This document shows, piece after piece, positions 10,959 through 23,059 of a stretch of 64,000 nt of DNA. The notes under the pieces are model-generated. The model ran no database searches, had not been told where the DNA came from, and was given only the letters and a program-made list of their open reading frames with translations. Both the position numbers and the translations under genes were made by a program. The first letter of the stretch is position 1, and every line of letters starts with the position of its first letter. Origin of the DNA: Neodiprion pinetum (lineage: Eukaryota > Arthropoda > Insecta > Hymenoptera > Diprionidae); NCBI RefSeq assembly GCF_021155775.2, contig NC_060234.1, positions 4,927,283 to 4,991,282 of the forward strand, written 5' to 3'.

Positions 10959-12892
10959 GTAAATTTTTTTCCTACCAATACCTCTGTTTTTTTTTTTTTT
11001 ACGTCCTGATTATAAGAAGTTAATTAGAGAATTCGATGAGAAAAATAGGGTGCTTAAAATTTTATCTAATCTTTGGTGGAAACGATGCCAATAGCGTCGT
11101 GAAATGATTTTTTTCCTCTAAAATATATTGCAATTGTATCTGACATTCCGTGAACCGTACTTTAAGCTTTGATTAAAGTTTGAATTGGACAACGCGTGAT
11201 CAAACGTTATTGAAAATTTTATAAACGAGAGAGAATTCCATTTCGAACAGTTCCCGCGAAAGCTTGTTCAAAATAATTAGTCTGTTGAATTTTTTATCTG
11301 GTGTTACGAATTTTAAGTCAGTATTTAAACTTCTTTAAACTAGCTTTTAGCTATTAAGCTTTAGCTTTTATTTGAAACGAAGCATCGATATGAAAGTTTT
11401 TCTTTATAATTCCACTTTTGCATTTTTAATTTTTGGATTTCAAAAGAAAATCTTCGTAGCCTGCGAATACAATAATTTGATAAATCATTAAATCAAATTG
11501 TTATTAAATTGACAAATAGTATCGATCCTGGTCAATCAACAACTTTTAATTAAAATTGTTTACTCTTGGATTCTTCAAGGTACAAAAACCGATACTAATT
11601 TTATTTAAAACAGATTTTAAGACGGCGCAGTATATTTATATATATTTTTTCAAAGCATATTCATACATATTTTGAAAAGTCAACCTCTTAAAAGTCATTA
11701 TAAAAATTGCGATATAATTAACTTTTCGAGGGGTTGCTCGCTAGTGATTCCCAGCGATTACCGAAATCACGTGATTTTTTTTTTTCGTGATTCCCCATGA
11801 TATCCTATACATTTTGAAAAATCACGAGGAAATAAGGAATCACGCGATTCGACCGGTTTCCAACAACTTTTAGCGATTCTCTGTCTGATTTCGGACGAAA
11901 TGGTTCAATAATTTTTTATGCGAGCAGTCCGTCGGAACTTTTCTCCGACGTTTCGTTGGTTACCGCACTTAATTACTCGGGAAAAAATATCTCCAGCAAT
12001 TATTACTTCAGGCATTGTTGTTTCCCCCTCGCAGAGTTTCGTATTTTCACCCGGATCGTCATCAAATCAATACCGCAAATTTTCATTCAATTCAATAAAA
12101 TTAATTTTTCGAAACCGCGAGATTTTATCATTGGCCTCTTCAATTTTAGCAATTATTTGAAAATAAATAAATCGTGTGAAATTTGTCAATCAAACCTTAC
12201 GAGGTAATTATTTACCGAGAACATTTCCTCCGAAGTTACGTGTTAAAAACAATTATTCCCCAAGGCCCTTTTTTTAATATTTTTGCCGTAGCGATTTCTT
12301 TCGCATTAATTAAGCGCGTACTTCTGATCTCCGTTCCTTAAATTTCAATCGATTCGAGGTGAGTTTGATCGTTTTCCCCCGTGCTTTCGGTGCCGGTTAT
12401 TACTCGACGGTCAAATTTCTACGCGTTTCGTCTTTCTTCAGCCGCACTCTCCCTCCTCGTCGGCTACCAGGCTTACCAAGCCCCGTTTCCCTAACCCCTT
12501 ATAATAGTTGTGCGGGGCAAGACCCACCCCAAAAGCAGCCAAGTGCAACCGCAGTCACCGCCCCTGGCATGGCGGGCAAAATTTTATTATGTTCTTCCAG
12601 ACGAGCGATCATGCGGACCGCGATCATACGCTGCGCACCCTCGAAAACCGGACCGGTACCCGCTTTTTCGCCATTGATTTATGCGAGGGCGGCTGTCAAA
12701 TCGCGTGCCCTGCTCCGTCTGCGCGATACGTGCACTTACATGCCGAGCTTCCTGGTATTTTGCCGCATTGTTATACCGATAGCAAACCACTTTCACATAT
12801 TATAACACCGAACGTGCCTGCCATTTTTCAATAGATATTGTACGCCGCCCCTTGATGTACGGGGTGTCCCGTTTTCAAGAAATATCTTCAAC
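10959..12892. other. Non-coding DNA
   Basis: AT-rich up to about 12350, then a more GC-balanced patch (12360-12840) that is open in overlapping plus-strand frames (148 and 108 codons). No domain, splice support or codon pattern favours one of those frames, so no gene is called. Confidence 0.35.
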
Positions 12893-13170
12893 CATTACGG
12901 TCACTGTTGCTAGATTTTCTCGCAACCGTTGCGAAAATTTAATGATTGTGCAAGAATAAATTGACGTTAAAGGCTTGTTTAAGTAAAAAAGTAGAGTAAA
13001 CCTCGGAAACTGATTTTCCGTTGCAATTACCAAAAAAGGATCGACGATAGCGCAAAATTGTTAAGCGTAGCTCGTTTTTCGTAATTCCAACAATATTCAA
13101 ACAGTTTTTTTAACGATAATTGTTTTACTCAATTTTTATAGTTACTACAACAAACGAAATTTTTCTCAGG
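12893..13170 (+). mobile_element. MITE-like element, family A, copy 2 (5' truncated)
   Basis: This follows the 3' two-thirds of copy 1 (2498-2778) almost throughout, sharing AAAAAAGGATCGACGATAGC, ATTCAAACAG, and the final ACAAACGAAATTTTTCTCAG. The 5' terminal part is missing or too diverged to see. Confidence 0.7.
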
Positions 13171-13926
13171 ATGTCGAAAACTCAGTGGTTCAATTCGAAA
13201 CATGGTTCGGTCGAAGGGTGACAAATTATGAGTACCTGTCTTAGTTTTTCGGCCCGGAGCATCTATCTGCTGGGCCCAACTTTTGTCTTTCAAACGGAAC
13301 ACCCAACTTTTTATTTTATATTATAATAATTTAATTTTTTTATTGGTTCTCGAATTTGAACAGGCCTAAAACGTCATTCGAAGCTTTATTGTGAAAAGAG
13401 TGGGGACAATCGTCTATAATGAAAATGGAAACTGTATGTTCCGATCTCAAACATCATACTCTGGGCAGAAAATTAAATAAGGAATGAAAATTATTAAAAG
13501 TCAGCTATTCCGCACGTTAGTTACATTCCGTGAAAAAGCGTTGGCGGCATCGGCTTTGACCAAAAGTCACTTATTGTCCCACAGACGAGAGTCAAGCCGA
13601 ACCCTTTTCGCGTCCGTAACGCAACAAAGTGGAGCATTGATACCTCGTAGACGTTGCGTCTCTACGCAACAAGGCCGATCGTTTGACTCTCGTAACGCGC
13701 GTATCCGAGGGCTGCGAATATCTTCCACGAGCTTTTCACCCCACGAAGGAGCGCGTTACGAGACCGAGGGTAGTGTTCCCGCGATGCTTCTGCCTTTGCT
13801 AAAAGGTCCTGGCAGGGTCCTGCGGACAGGCGGCCAGACCACATCTCACAATGTGTTCACACCGCAATGATCCTTGACAATGGGCCTGCGTCACGGGATT
13901 ATTTATATCCCCGTCATACGTGTGTG

Positions 13927-13950
13927 CATATATATATATATATATATATG
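13927..13950. repeat. (TA)n microsatellite
   Basis: Alternating TA of about 11 units, flanked by GCA and TGC so that the whole tract is palindromic. Confidence 0.85.
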
Positions 13951-14627
13951 CCTGGAAATTCTACTCTCTCATTCTTTCTACCGATCTCGTCCTCATCCAA
14001 CGATCGGCCGCGGCAGCTACCGACCGACCGAACAACCTCCGGGACGTTTTCCTTAAACTCGAAGAATTGAAACTTCATATATTCGTGGCACGGGCCATCT
14101 GGTCGAGAGCCGATTGTCTCCTTGGTACTCTCAGAGAAGCCGACACGCCGACCTTCCTCGGAGGAGGAGTCGCACTCGCTCGAGTGGAAACTCACTTTTG
14201 ATTAATACCTTCGACGGTCTCTTCTCATCCTCCCGGTCCTCCTACGGCTCTTCGACTTATACACACTAACCAAATTTCGTCAATAAAACACGCGCCCTTT
14301 AAACCCCAAAGAAGAAGATAACGTCCAGCATCGAGTCCTGCCGAGGGCATGAACCTTCTTGGTCCTACCGATTCCTGCACAACGGTACCATGGACAATAT
14401 CGTCCGTCACCTGGTCCAGTCTCAGCGTGACTTCGAAGGTCAAGTTATACGCTGGTGCAAGTGCTCATTCATTGTCAACTCTCTTCCTAACGTCGGACAG
14501 AATTTGCTTCTTCGGGTCTCGGACTTATTCATTCACAACCCTTTCATCCATTCGGCTTTTGGTGCGCGTTAACTTGCCGCCAAACTCTAGTTCTTCATTC
14601 TCCTTCCTGTTTCTTATACTTTCCTCG

Positions 14628-14660
14628 CCCCCCCCCCCTCTCTCTCTCTCTCTTTCTCTT
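14628..14660. repeat. C-run plus (CT)n microsatellite
   Basis: Eleven C residues pass directly into about eight CT units and TTTCTC. Together with the following T-rich DNA they form an unusually long polypyrimidine tract ending in an AG at 14680-14681. Confidence 0.85.
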
Positions 14661-17147
14661 GTTTGCATTTGTAATTTGCAGAAAATTTCCAATCCACACC
14701 GTCTATGAGCCGGAAAATTCTTTGGGCCTCACGAGTAGAAGATCGTTTTCCTCAGCTGCAACTCCGTGACTTTTTAAGATCGAAAATGGTATCAGGATGT
14801 GTAGATATTGCAGATCGATTGCGGGAACGGGGGGCTGGCCGTTTAAATCGAAACAAATTGAGCGCTCACCCGGGGTCCTCGGGAGTTTTGGGGAACACAT
14901 GGCGAATCGGAATTTGTCACGCGAAACCCTCCCCGCACTTTTTCTTTACTCAGACAGCTATCGTAACCTCGTTTTACGTCTTTCCTCCACTGTTACGGTA
15001 GTGTGTTTGCTGTTTGGAAGATCGGGAAGACCGGGTCCAATTGATAGACTTCTCATCTTCTAGGTGGTCCGAGCATCTCGCACCCCGTGCATCTGCGACG
15101 TTCTAACCAACCGTTGCTAACTGCCAGACTCACGTTTATCGCGCTCTGGCCCCAAGAAGTTTTTAACTTTATTGTTACACGGATTTGCAAAAGAAGAATC
15201 TTTCTTCTTTCAGCTGCGTGGGATGTTTTTTGGTAAATGTCATGACATTTTCGAGTGTGCCGAACATAAAGATGAATTTCATTTGCCTCAATCGCGATTT
15301 TATTTTATTCTTGCAAAATACTAGGTGTTTGCATGAAAACAAAGCATAACAATAATGAAAAAAAAAAGACACCATTTTATTACAATTTCTTTATGAAATA
15401 TAGTTAATATTCAGCGTTCATTCTTTTCGCCTGCGAAACCTTTTCTTAATTACTCTGTTTGATACACCTCTGAACACTCTTTTGCTTTCCATTTTCTGTT
15501 TCACCGTGTGTATTTATTCTCGAGTCTCACTATAACGCGTATTAAATAGATTTAAGAAATTACTTTTTCATAGGATTTTTAGATTAAATAACAGTACATT
15601 AGATTTAGTTTTACTTCAAATGAAACTGCAAACACGAGTTCATGATAAAAACTCCGACGAGATGGAATTTTTTGATTATTTTTCCCGGTGTCAGTGAATG
15701 AAAATCTATGGCAAACAATGAAAAAAAAAAAGAAAAAATTAAAAAATAAACTTGTACATGCATTCTTTTGGTTGCAGACCTATGTTACCTGTAAGTGATT
15801 GTAATAATCTTTCTACAATATCATCATCTATAATCGCCGCAAGAAAGCTCTGACATATTTAGACAGAATCATTTCCGAAATGTTTTGTTGAAACGTATCT
15901 GAAATATTTCGATATTTTATAACAGCAAAACATTTTACGTTTGCGCATGTCGGTACAAGCGATATGAGATTTCCGAGTAGCCGGTGGAGGAAATCGATGG
16001 CCGCGATTTAAAGTTTGACTCAAATTTCTCTCCTCCAAATTTTTCGTAAATAATATAGGATGTCTGGATAATAGAAGTGAGAAATAGTTTGTCGCCGTTT
16101 GACGGCCGCACCGCGACCTCGTTTGCACGATGGGGTGGCTGGGGGTTGCACAATGGGGTAGAAAGCCACGCCTCGGCACGCCAATCTTGCGAATTCAGTT
16201 AATACAAATAGTACCTACTCGAGGTACGAGGTCCGACGGTGTCGGTGGTGCTCATTCATGTTTTTCTGGAGTAAATTTGACGTTAACTAAATAAACACAT
16301 TGAGATGGTCGAGTTGCCGGCTACTTTTGAAGTGGCACCGTTGACAGCCCGATTTCCAAACGCCCTTTGTGCCGGACTACGAGACGGCGCTTTTGAACCA
16401 CCTCGATCCCGAGTCTTAAAACTTGGAAATGTCGCTTCGAACGGAATCAACGCCATTCGTAAAATCGCGCGACAAGACCCAGTCAAAAGACCGCAATACT
16501 GGACCCATTATGGTTTTCACAAGCGATTTCTACTTCTTCTTATTCTTCTTCTCGACTTCGTCGTGACTCTCGATTTTCGAATCCACTGAAGATTTCGCGA
16601 TCTTTGGTTTATACTGACCGGTTCAGTCAGGCGATGTCTACTTTTTTTACAACCAACCCCTTTTCAATTCAGTCATATGAAAATTTTAGAGGATACCCTG
16701 CTTGATTTCAAATATCGAAGTCCACTTATCTCATACGCGAAAAAGGGATCAACAGCCTCATTTTGTACAAAATTCCGAATAAAAATACTCGAAATCGATC
16801 AGGACACCTCCATAAGAGGGTTTTACGTAAAAATTTGAAAAGTTCTTTAGAAGAGAGACTTTAGCGAAATTGAAAAGTTTCGTATATTTGGATGAAGATA
16901 TCTGATATTTTGACTACTTGACCAGAAGCCCGAAATTACAATTCAACCTAAATTTAAGCTTAATATGTTAAGCGATTTAAAAGTTACGAATGTTTTCTTA
17001 ACATTTCTTCGATACGTTTCTTGCGCGTTACATTTGATCGTAAAAGATTAGAATTTTTCCTATCACACTTACTACCACGGACTAAAAACTGTTTCAAAAA
17101 TTTTTTGAATTGCGCTTTTACTAAATAATTCAAGCATATTACCTGAC

Positions 17148-17510
17148 TAGAAGGTGTATGGATTTTTTGATATCTATGGATGAAGGGGTTTTTACAAATT
17201 ACAAAACTTCAAGGGGGACTTGAGATCAAATATAACACTCAAAAACTGCAGAGTGTGAAAAACAGGACGAGTCGATTATTGCAAAAGTCAGAGGGTCTCG
17301 TTTCGTAACGCGAAATCTGAGGTTGCACGTCCTTCCGGTAAAACATCGAGTCCATGAATGGAATCAATCAGAGCTTCCTGCCTATCTTTAAGAATCAATT
17401 GTGCAGTTTTTTGAGTGATTTGTTTGACTGCAAGTCCCCTTGAAGCTTTTCAAATTTATGAAAATAAAGAAATCCATGGATATGAAAAAATCTGGACACC
17501 TTTCTTCCGA
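17148..17510. mobile_element. Fold-back element, family G
   Basis: The left arm reads AGAAGGTGTATGGATTTTTT, then ATATCTATGGAT, CTTCAAGGGGGACTTG and CACTCAAAAACTGCA. The right arm read on the minus strand gives AAGGTGTCCAGATTTTTT, ATATCCATGGAT, CTTCAAGGGGACTTG and CACTCAAAAAACTGCA in the same order. The arms are about 115 bp with a centre of about 125 bp. It is a non-coding, non-autonomous element. Confidence 0.65.
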
Positions 17511-17904
17511 AGCCTGTGTCTCAGAAACAATGGATTTTTGGGACTTGTGTCCAAGAGAACTTTTGATCGGGAGGCTACGTACTACAACGTATTAAAAATC
17601 TAGTCAATTCAATCGGGAGCCGCAGTTTCCATAACAATTCTGCAGGATCCTTTGCACAAAAAATGTTTGTAACGCTGGCTTGTAGAGCTAACTTCCTGCT
17701 CCGGTATGTATAGGGGATAAACATTATCAAAAGTTACAAAAAATTGGGTCATAACGTAAGAATTGGAGAAAAGCAAACTGGAGCAGGAAGTTAAACAGTG
17801 TGCCGGGAGTTTCAACGTCAGTCGTTCGTAAGCGACGATCGTCACTGCTAACCAGGGAGAATTCGAATTTCAAAAAAGCATTAACCGTTTTCTCCCACTC
17901 AAAA

Positions 17905-19132
17905 TCAATTGTGCCAAACGGTCGGTTTCGAGGTCGTCAAATTCCCTAGCTCAGCTTTTACGGAGTCTCGACGATTTCGTTCCCCGACGCCGTTCCGATA
18001 AAGCTTATTTCTCCCGGTGTGCAAGGGTGGTCCAGACTTCTTAAGCGCAGACCTGGCGCTCCGCATCGAGGCAACGTCGTGCCGACGATTAGTCCTCGCG
18101 ATCCGACTGAGATATTCCTCGGCATCGACGTGGGTCCTAGAGACGACGTCGGGTTCAGCGTCGTCGTTGCGTCTGAAGAGCTGCTCGACCATGGCGGGGT
18201 TGGTTATTATCGGAGCCCGAGATTGAACGGGTGTAACGAATGGCGTCCTAGACGCGGAACCCGCGAATTTGGCCTGTATTCTCTGGCAGCCGCTCGGCGT
18301 TGTGGGCCTGCTTGAGGGGCCCGAGGGTCTGCCGGTGAGGACGCTGGTTTCGGAAGGCTCATCGATCGTCTCGGTATGCGTCTCGGCCGTCGCCGGTTTC
18401 CGCGGATTTCGCGGTATGAAATGAGTCAGCTGGTCGTGGGGCCCAATGGAGCTGGGACTGAGGCCCGCGGACTGATTCAGGTGGTCGAAGAAACTGATCG
18501 CGTCGTATTTACGGCCCAGCGTAACGCTGCACCCCGAATCGGCGGTGTTCAGTTGGATCAGGTTCAGGATGACGTCACCCGGCGCGTAACCGCCGCCATA
18601 TTGTTTCTGTAGCGTCTCTTCTATCAGCTTGTGGCGATAGTTGTTGTAGCTTAGCGATCCGAAAGCGTTGTATCCGTTTGAACGCATCAAAGCTTCGGAT
18701 TTATTCTCACTCCCGATTTCATCACCGCTAGAACCGTTTCCTGGCGGTGCAGGTGACGCCGGGTGTTTAACCGATCGGTCGAACGATGAATTTGACGCCG
18801 ATTTTACCGAAGGTAGCAAAGCGGCAGGACGAGGTTTGGTCTTTTCTGAATCCGGAGGGTGAATCGCTCGCTCGGTAAGCTTCGTATCGCTTATATCTTC
18901 GCTTGGTTTTACCTATAGCGGGAATAATGAGGAAAAGATTAATTAAGGGAAAGAGGTGGAATGGATTTTTTTTTAAAACTCAACGTACGAGTAACTGATT
19001 GACGTGGGAAACTAATGGTGCGGTTAGTAAAATGGCCGCCACGAATATGATCAACAGGCAGGTTCCTTCAGCGATAAACGGGGCGACTGTTCGCATGTTT
19101 AATATCGATGGTAGCGTTCTTGTTATCAACAT
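17905..19132 (-). CDS. Predicted secreted or membrane-anchored protein, 383 residues, no recognised family
   Basis: Two exons: 19132-18989 (48 codons) and 18912-17905 (335 codons plus stop), separated by a 76-bp intron with donor GTACGT and acceptor CCCGCTATAG. Phase is zero on both sides. The start is the first ATG after an in-frame TGA at 19144-19142; a second ATG at codon 13 is possible. Residues 24-41 are a strong hydrophobic segment (CLLIIFVAAILLTAPLV) preceded by Arg residues and so are either a signal peptide or a type II membrane anchor. The rest is polar and rich in Ser, Pro, Asn and Arg, with only two cysteines. Residues around 115-160 are the most ordered-looking part and include SLSYNNYRHKLIEETLQKQ and SVTLGRKYDAISFFDHLNQS. 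No domain or neuropeptide-like dibasic ladder is evident. It lies about 0.9 kb downstream of the zinc-finger gene on the same strand. The coding call is firm; the function is unknown. Confidence 0.75.
18913..18988 (-). other. 76-bp intron of the 383-residue gene
   Basis: Starts GTACGTTGAG and ends TTCCCGCTATAG on the minus strand. Splicing joins codon 48 (CTC) to codon 49 (GTA) without a split codon. Without splicing the frame meets a TGA six bases after the donor. Confidence 0.75.
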
Positions 19133-20045
19133 TTTGCTGATTCAAGTGTTGTCGTGTCAAGTTGATGATCACTTTAGCATTGATCATATTAGGACCGAGG
19201 TAATTTACGCGTTAATTTTACACAATCCGGACATCGAAATAACAGATTTGACAATTGGGCGTTCACGCGAAACTCTCGCTCCGTTTTTTTTTTTATTTTT
19301 TATCCCTAATTGCTGAAACGCGAAGTAAGTTCATATCGATAATGCTATAGGGGACTATTTTTATCGATACCGATGAAAAATTTGCGAATAATAATACAGA
19401 GTATTTGAGGTAATACCAGGTGCAGAAGAGAAACGAATAATGTGTGTATATTTTATGAAGAAATTTACAGCAGAGAGTATCATTGAAAATATTTAATTTA
19501 ATTTTAGCTAGTATTATGAGTTGTGCTTGTTTGAAACTTGATTCGAATATACTTTTAACATACGCAAATGATACATTAACGTATTGCCAATTGCTTATCA
19601 ACAATTTAACAGGCGCCTTCATTCATCCACATTTTCGGAATTGGGAATTTTACTGAATAAGTAAATGATTTGTAGTTTTCATGCGGTGGGCTCGATTCAC
19701 TCGTCATCGATATCTCGTGTATCTGGTAATCGTTATTGAATACTCGAAATGAAAAATATTTATACTTTTATTCCATACAGTGTTTGAAAAACTGTAAAGC
19801 AGTCAGTTTTAGTACATGTATTATACACATACAAATGAACTTGCATCGGCAATGCATGTAATACATTTCAACTATAGACACTACAATGTAAATAAACCAA
19901 ACGTACTTCAGTGCTATTTTTTGACCCTTTGTAAGAATTTTCTGTCGAAAAACATTTCCAGGTATAAAACTCCCATTGTATCTATGCATATAATAATATA
20001 TTTTCTTTTTTTTTGCTTAATATTTAGATATTTAGAAACGAGCTG
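19133..20045. other. Spacer between the two minus-strand genes
   Basis: This holds the 3' end of the zinc-finger gene and the promoter of the following gene. On the minus strand an AATAAA lies at 19772-19767, about 270 bp after the zinc-finger stop codon, and is a likely poly(A) signal. No other gene is seen. Confidence 0.5.
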
Positions 20046-22888
20046 TTACACTAGGTCTTCATCGCTTTCGAGGAGTTGATCGAGACTGTCGAAAACCGGT
20101 TCTTCGCCTTCTCCGTGAATCTGTTCAAGGTGCGTCATAATGTGATTGTACAACTGAGAACGTTTGTCAAATCTTTCGGGGCACAAAGTGCAGTTGTATA
20201 TTCTGTTCTCGCCCAATTTCTTTTCCATAGGACTCGGCACAGCTGTGAACAAAAAAAAAGAAAAGAAAATCAAATTATAAAGTTTGTTTTGCCGATATTA
20301 AGTTAAATCAAATTGTTCAGATTTTTTGAAGGAAATTGTATTTTTTCTTTTCAATCCTGTGCGCGATAAAAATTGACCAGAAAGGAACGAACGCTTGTTT
20401 TCCGATGTTTTGGTATTTTAGAATACGATTGACCAGGATCTAACCTTTCTTATGAGTTTTAAAATGTATCCCGAGTGTGGTTTTATTGATGAAAGCTTTA
20501 TGGCACAGAGGACATCGGCGAGCATTTGACAAGTGACCTCGTATGTGAATATCGAGTGCGGATTCGGATTCTAATATCTTGTTGCATATTGTGCAGGGGT
20601 GTGGTGATTGTTGTTTCTGTGGATTTTCCTTAGCGACGGCAATGGTGCGAGTCTTGGGTTGACGATTCTGGATAATACTGAGGCCCTTGGACGCCTTGAC
20701 AGGCTCAGAGTGCCTCGCTTGATGAGCAGCCAGGTGTTTGGTGGTCTGAAAATTCTTGCAGCAAACACCGCATTCGTAGCCGCTGTTCCCCATGTGCAAA
20801 TGAACGTGACTTTTGTAGGCCTGTTCCGTTTTGAACGAAACGTAACAATACTCACACTGAAACGACACCTGGCCGGAAGAGGTCTGCTTGGCTTCAACCT
20901 CCTTCTCAGTTCTTTCTTCTGTAATAGCTTCTCGCTTTTGATTCTTTGAGTGTTTGTCGGCACAGTGCTGGCGAACGTCCGCTTTCACCTCGAACGTACT
21001 CGAACACTTGTGACACTTGTAGGGTAACAGAGGATCTGTGCTTACGTGATGCTTTCTATGTTTGTCAAAGGACAATTGGGTCATGCACTGCAGCTGGCAT
21101 ATGTCGCAGTTGAAATGCTTCTTTATGTGATATCCCAGTAACTCAGCATTCGGCATGGATTCCTGGCAAATATAGCAAGCCCACGCATTTGCGCTCTTTG
21201 CATTCTCCTTCACAACATAGTACTTGTTGCACCGTTCACATTGAAATACAGGCTTTGAGTGCAGTATTGTTTTCTTCAATTTGCAACCAGTTTTTAAACA
21301 AGGATTAACTTCGCTGTTGTTTCGTTCTAGTGGTTCCAAACTTGTGAACGCCATTCCTTCGACCGTTCCCAAACTTCTTGATGCTTTTGTATTTATCGTC
21401 CCCAAGCCTGATGATACTTTTGTTTCTGCTATACCCAAATTTCTTGACAGAGGTTCTACTTCTGCTGTTCCCGAACCTCTTGGTACCTTAGCTTCCACCG
21501 TTTTTTCCGAACCCTTGGACGGATTTGCCATCACCACTTCTAATCCCTTGGATGCCTTTGCCTCGACTGTTCCCAAACCTCTAGATGTCTTTCTTTCCTT
21601 CATTTCCAGCCTTTTGGACACCACTGTTTCGATTATTTTTGAACCTGTGGACTCCTGTTCTTCGACCGTGTCTGATTTTTTGGTGTTCGTTTCTTTGATC
21701 GTTCCCAATCCTCTCAACATCGTTTCTTCGATCATTCCTAATCCTCTGGACGGTGTTTCTTCCATCTCTTCCAATCCTCTGGACGTTATTTCATCGATTT
21801 TTGCCAGCTCCAAGGATGCTTCCGCTTCAGGCATTTCTAATTCAGGTACCTGCTTGACTTTGGATGCTGGCCTTCCTTTCTTGACTACTTTCACTGGCTC
21901 TTGTGGCACGGTCTGGTCTTCGCAGACTTTGTCGATTCTTATTATCAGGCGGTAGACCTTCTTTCCCATGTCTATTTGCTTTGTGAACACAGATGACGAA
22001 CCTGTTTTGTTTATATTGTTCTGCACCTGCTCTATCAAGCTCGGCTGTAGGAATTTGCCCTCCGCCTTCATATTCTGAAACACGTTGAAGAGAAGATAAA
22101 CAGGTGATGGGAAATCTAGGAAAGTAAAGTAGAAAAAAATGACAGTACGTTTTCCAATGCTTTCGAAGCAGGTGGACTAAGGGGATTCAGTTTTGAACGA
22201 AGAGTCACATTCTGCTGACTCTGCAATCGTCTTTGCTTGGGGGACGAATTTTCAATAGAATCAGATTTTTCCTTTCCGTTCAATCTTCTTTTGTTGTTAT
22301 CTGTAATTATAGGTAAAAATTTACAAGATCGTAGCATCGCGTTACATAGTGAGAGCGAAATTCACTAGAAAAAATGTGATCTATCCAGCTCGTAGAATCT
22401 TCGCACCAAAAATCGTCGGTATAGCATTCGGCATCAAAACGTTTCGTTTCCCAATGACAAAACACGTAGAATCGAAGTGAAGTTCACAAAGTTTCAGATC
22501 GTTCAGCTTCTGATCCATCGTATGGTAGACCTTTGAGTTTTGTTCCCATTTCCTCGACAGCCTGAATTAAAAAGGAATGACAGTTAGCTTTTCATGTCGA
22601 ACAACCGTCGACGCATCCAGACGAGTTCATTTCAATGGAGGTAACGCGAGTGAGGAATAGCGATTACGAAAAGTGAGGTTATGTCATCGTCCCGCCAAGC
22701 TAAAAACCAAGGCTAAACGGCCCTATTTTTGTCATAGCTTGCATCTCACGCGTTTGACGTTCGAGTTAACGGAATTCGTGATAAACTTACAAATCGTCGT
22801 AGGCGGGGAATGGGAAGAGCGTTAGAGTTCTGCCGTTTACTTCCGTCTTATCGTTACTCGCGCAACCCGGCGCGCTACATTTAGGCAT
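20046..22888 (-). CDS. THAP domain plus C2H2 zinc-finger protein, 743 residues
   Basis: Five exons join in phase: 22888-22791, 22561-22407, 22300-22149, 22074-20445 and 20242-20046 (stop). Introns are 229, 106, 74 and 202 bp. Residues 1-84 form a complete THAP domain: Cys4, Cys9, Cys58 and His61 as the C2CH zinc site, the conserved Trp38, and the closing NAIPTIF. THAP domains bind DNA, so this is very likely a nuclear regulator. A basic linker follows, then an AT-hook-like KKGRPASK (200-207), then a tract of fourteen 11-residue repeats (233-388). Eight C2H2 fingers lie at about 435-455, 458-478, 489-510, 542-562, 570-590, 629-649, 656-676 and 696-716, the last in its own exon, preceded by an extra CxxC knuckle at 414-417. 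The tail is acidic (SLDQLLESDEDLV). Fingers are irregularly spaced and lack the TGEKP linkers of KRAB-type arrays. The target is unknown. Confidence 0.9.
21316..21783 (-). repeat. Coding minisatellite: 14 units of 33 bp (11 residues)
   Basis: Within exon 4 of the THAP/zinc-finger gene, a unit resembling SRGLGTVEAKA recurs every 11 residues fourteen times, with single-residue insertions at two unit boundaries. Copies are diverged (SRGLEEMEETP, SKGLEVVMANP, SSGLGTINTKA). The reverse strand is open across the same repeats because of the regular period. Confidence 0.85.
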
Positions 22889-23024
22889 CTCGCGAGACAC
22901 GGTGGATCGTTACTCGCTCTTTGGAGCAAATATCAGCGGCTGAAATTGAACACGCGACCCTATTTTAGGACAACAAAATCTTCTCAGCGTATAACCTAAC
23001 AATTGTCAACACACACGCCATTTT

Positions 23025-23048
23025 CGTAACGCGCTTGAGCGCGTTACG
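23025..23048. promoter_or_regulatory. Palindrome and CCAAT box upstream of the zinc-finger gene
   Basis: CGTAACGCGC and its exact reverse complement are separated by TTGA, giving a 24-bp near-perfect inverted repeat about 140 bp upstream of the THAP gene start codon. A CCAAT motif follows at 23054-23058. The surrounding 22790-23100 is CpG-rich for this window, as expected of an insect promoter. A regulatory role is inferred from position and symmetry only. Confidence 0.4.
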
Positions 23049-23059
23049 GCGGGCCAATC

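Larger units (their letters stand above)
13171..17147. other. Non-coding DNA with scattered open frames
   Basis: Moderately GC-rich patches (13530-13870, 14000-14460, 14680-15060, 16090-16560) are open in several frames at once. A strong polypyrimidine acceptor precedes 14682, and a frame runs from there to a stop at 14999-15001, but an overlapping frame is equally open and no donor or homology decides between them. A (TA)n tract lies at 13927-13950, and a C-run plus (CT)n at 14628-14660. Confidence 0.35.

Noticed and set aside
12359..12834. Overlapping plus-strand frames of 148 and 108 codons.
   Set aside because: Two frames are equally open in a GC-balanced patch, with no splice, codon or domain evidence for either.
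14682..15001. A frame after a very strong polypyrimidine acceptor.
   Set aside because: The pyrimidine tract is a microsatellite, an overlapping frame (14797-15063) is equally open, and no donor or partner exon was found.
15776..15790. A possible 13-base microexon between TTGCAG and GTAAGT.
   Set aside because: Short acceptor-donor pairs occur by chance, and no flanking exons were identified.
21281..21955. A 224-codon plus-strand frame rich in Ser, Pro and Leu.
   Set aside because: It is the reverse strand of the 33-bp repeat tract in the THAP/zinc-finger gene; the regular period keeps it open.
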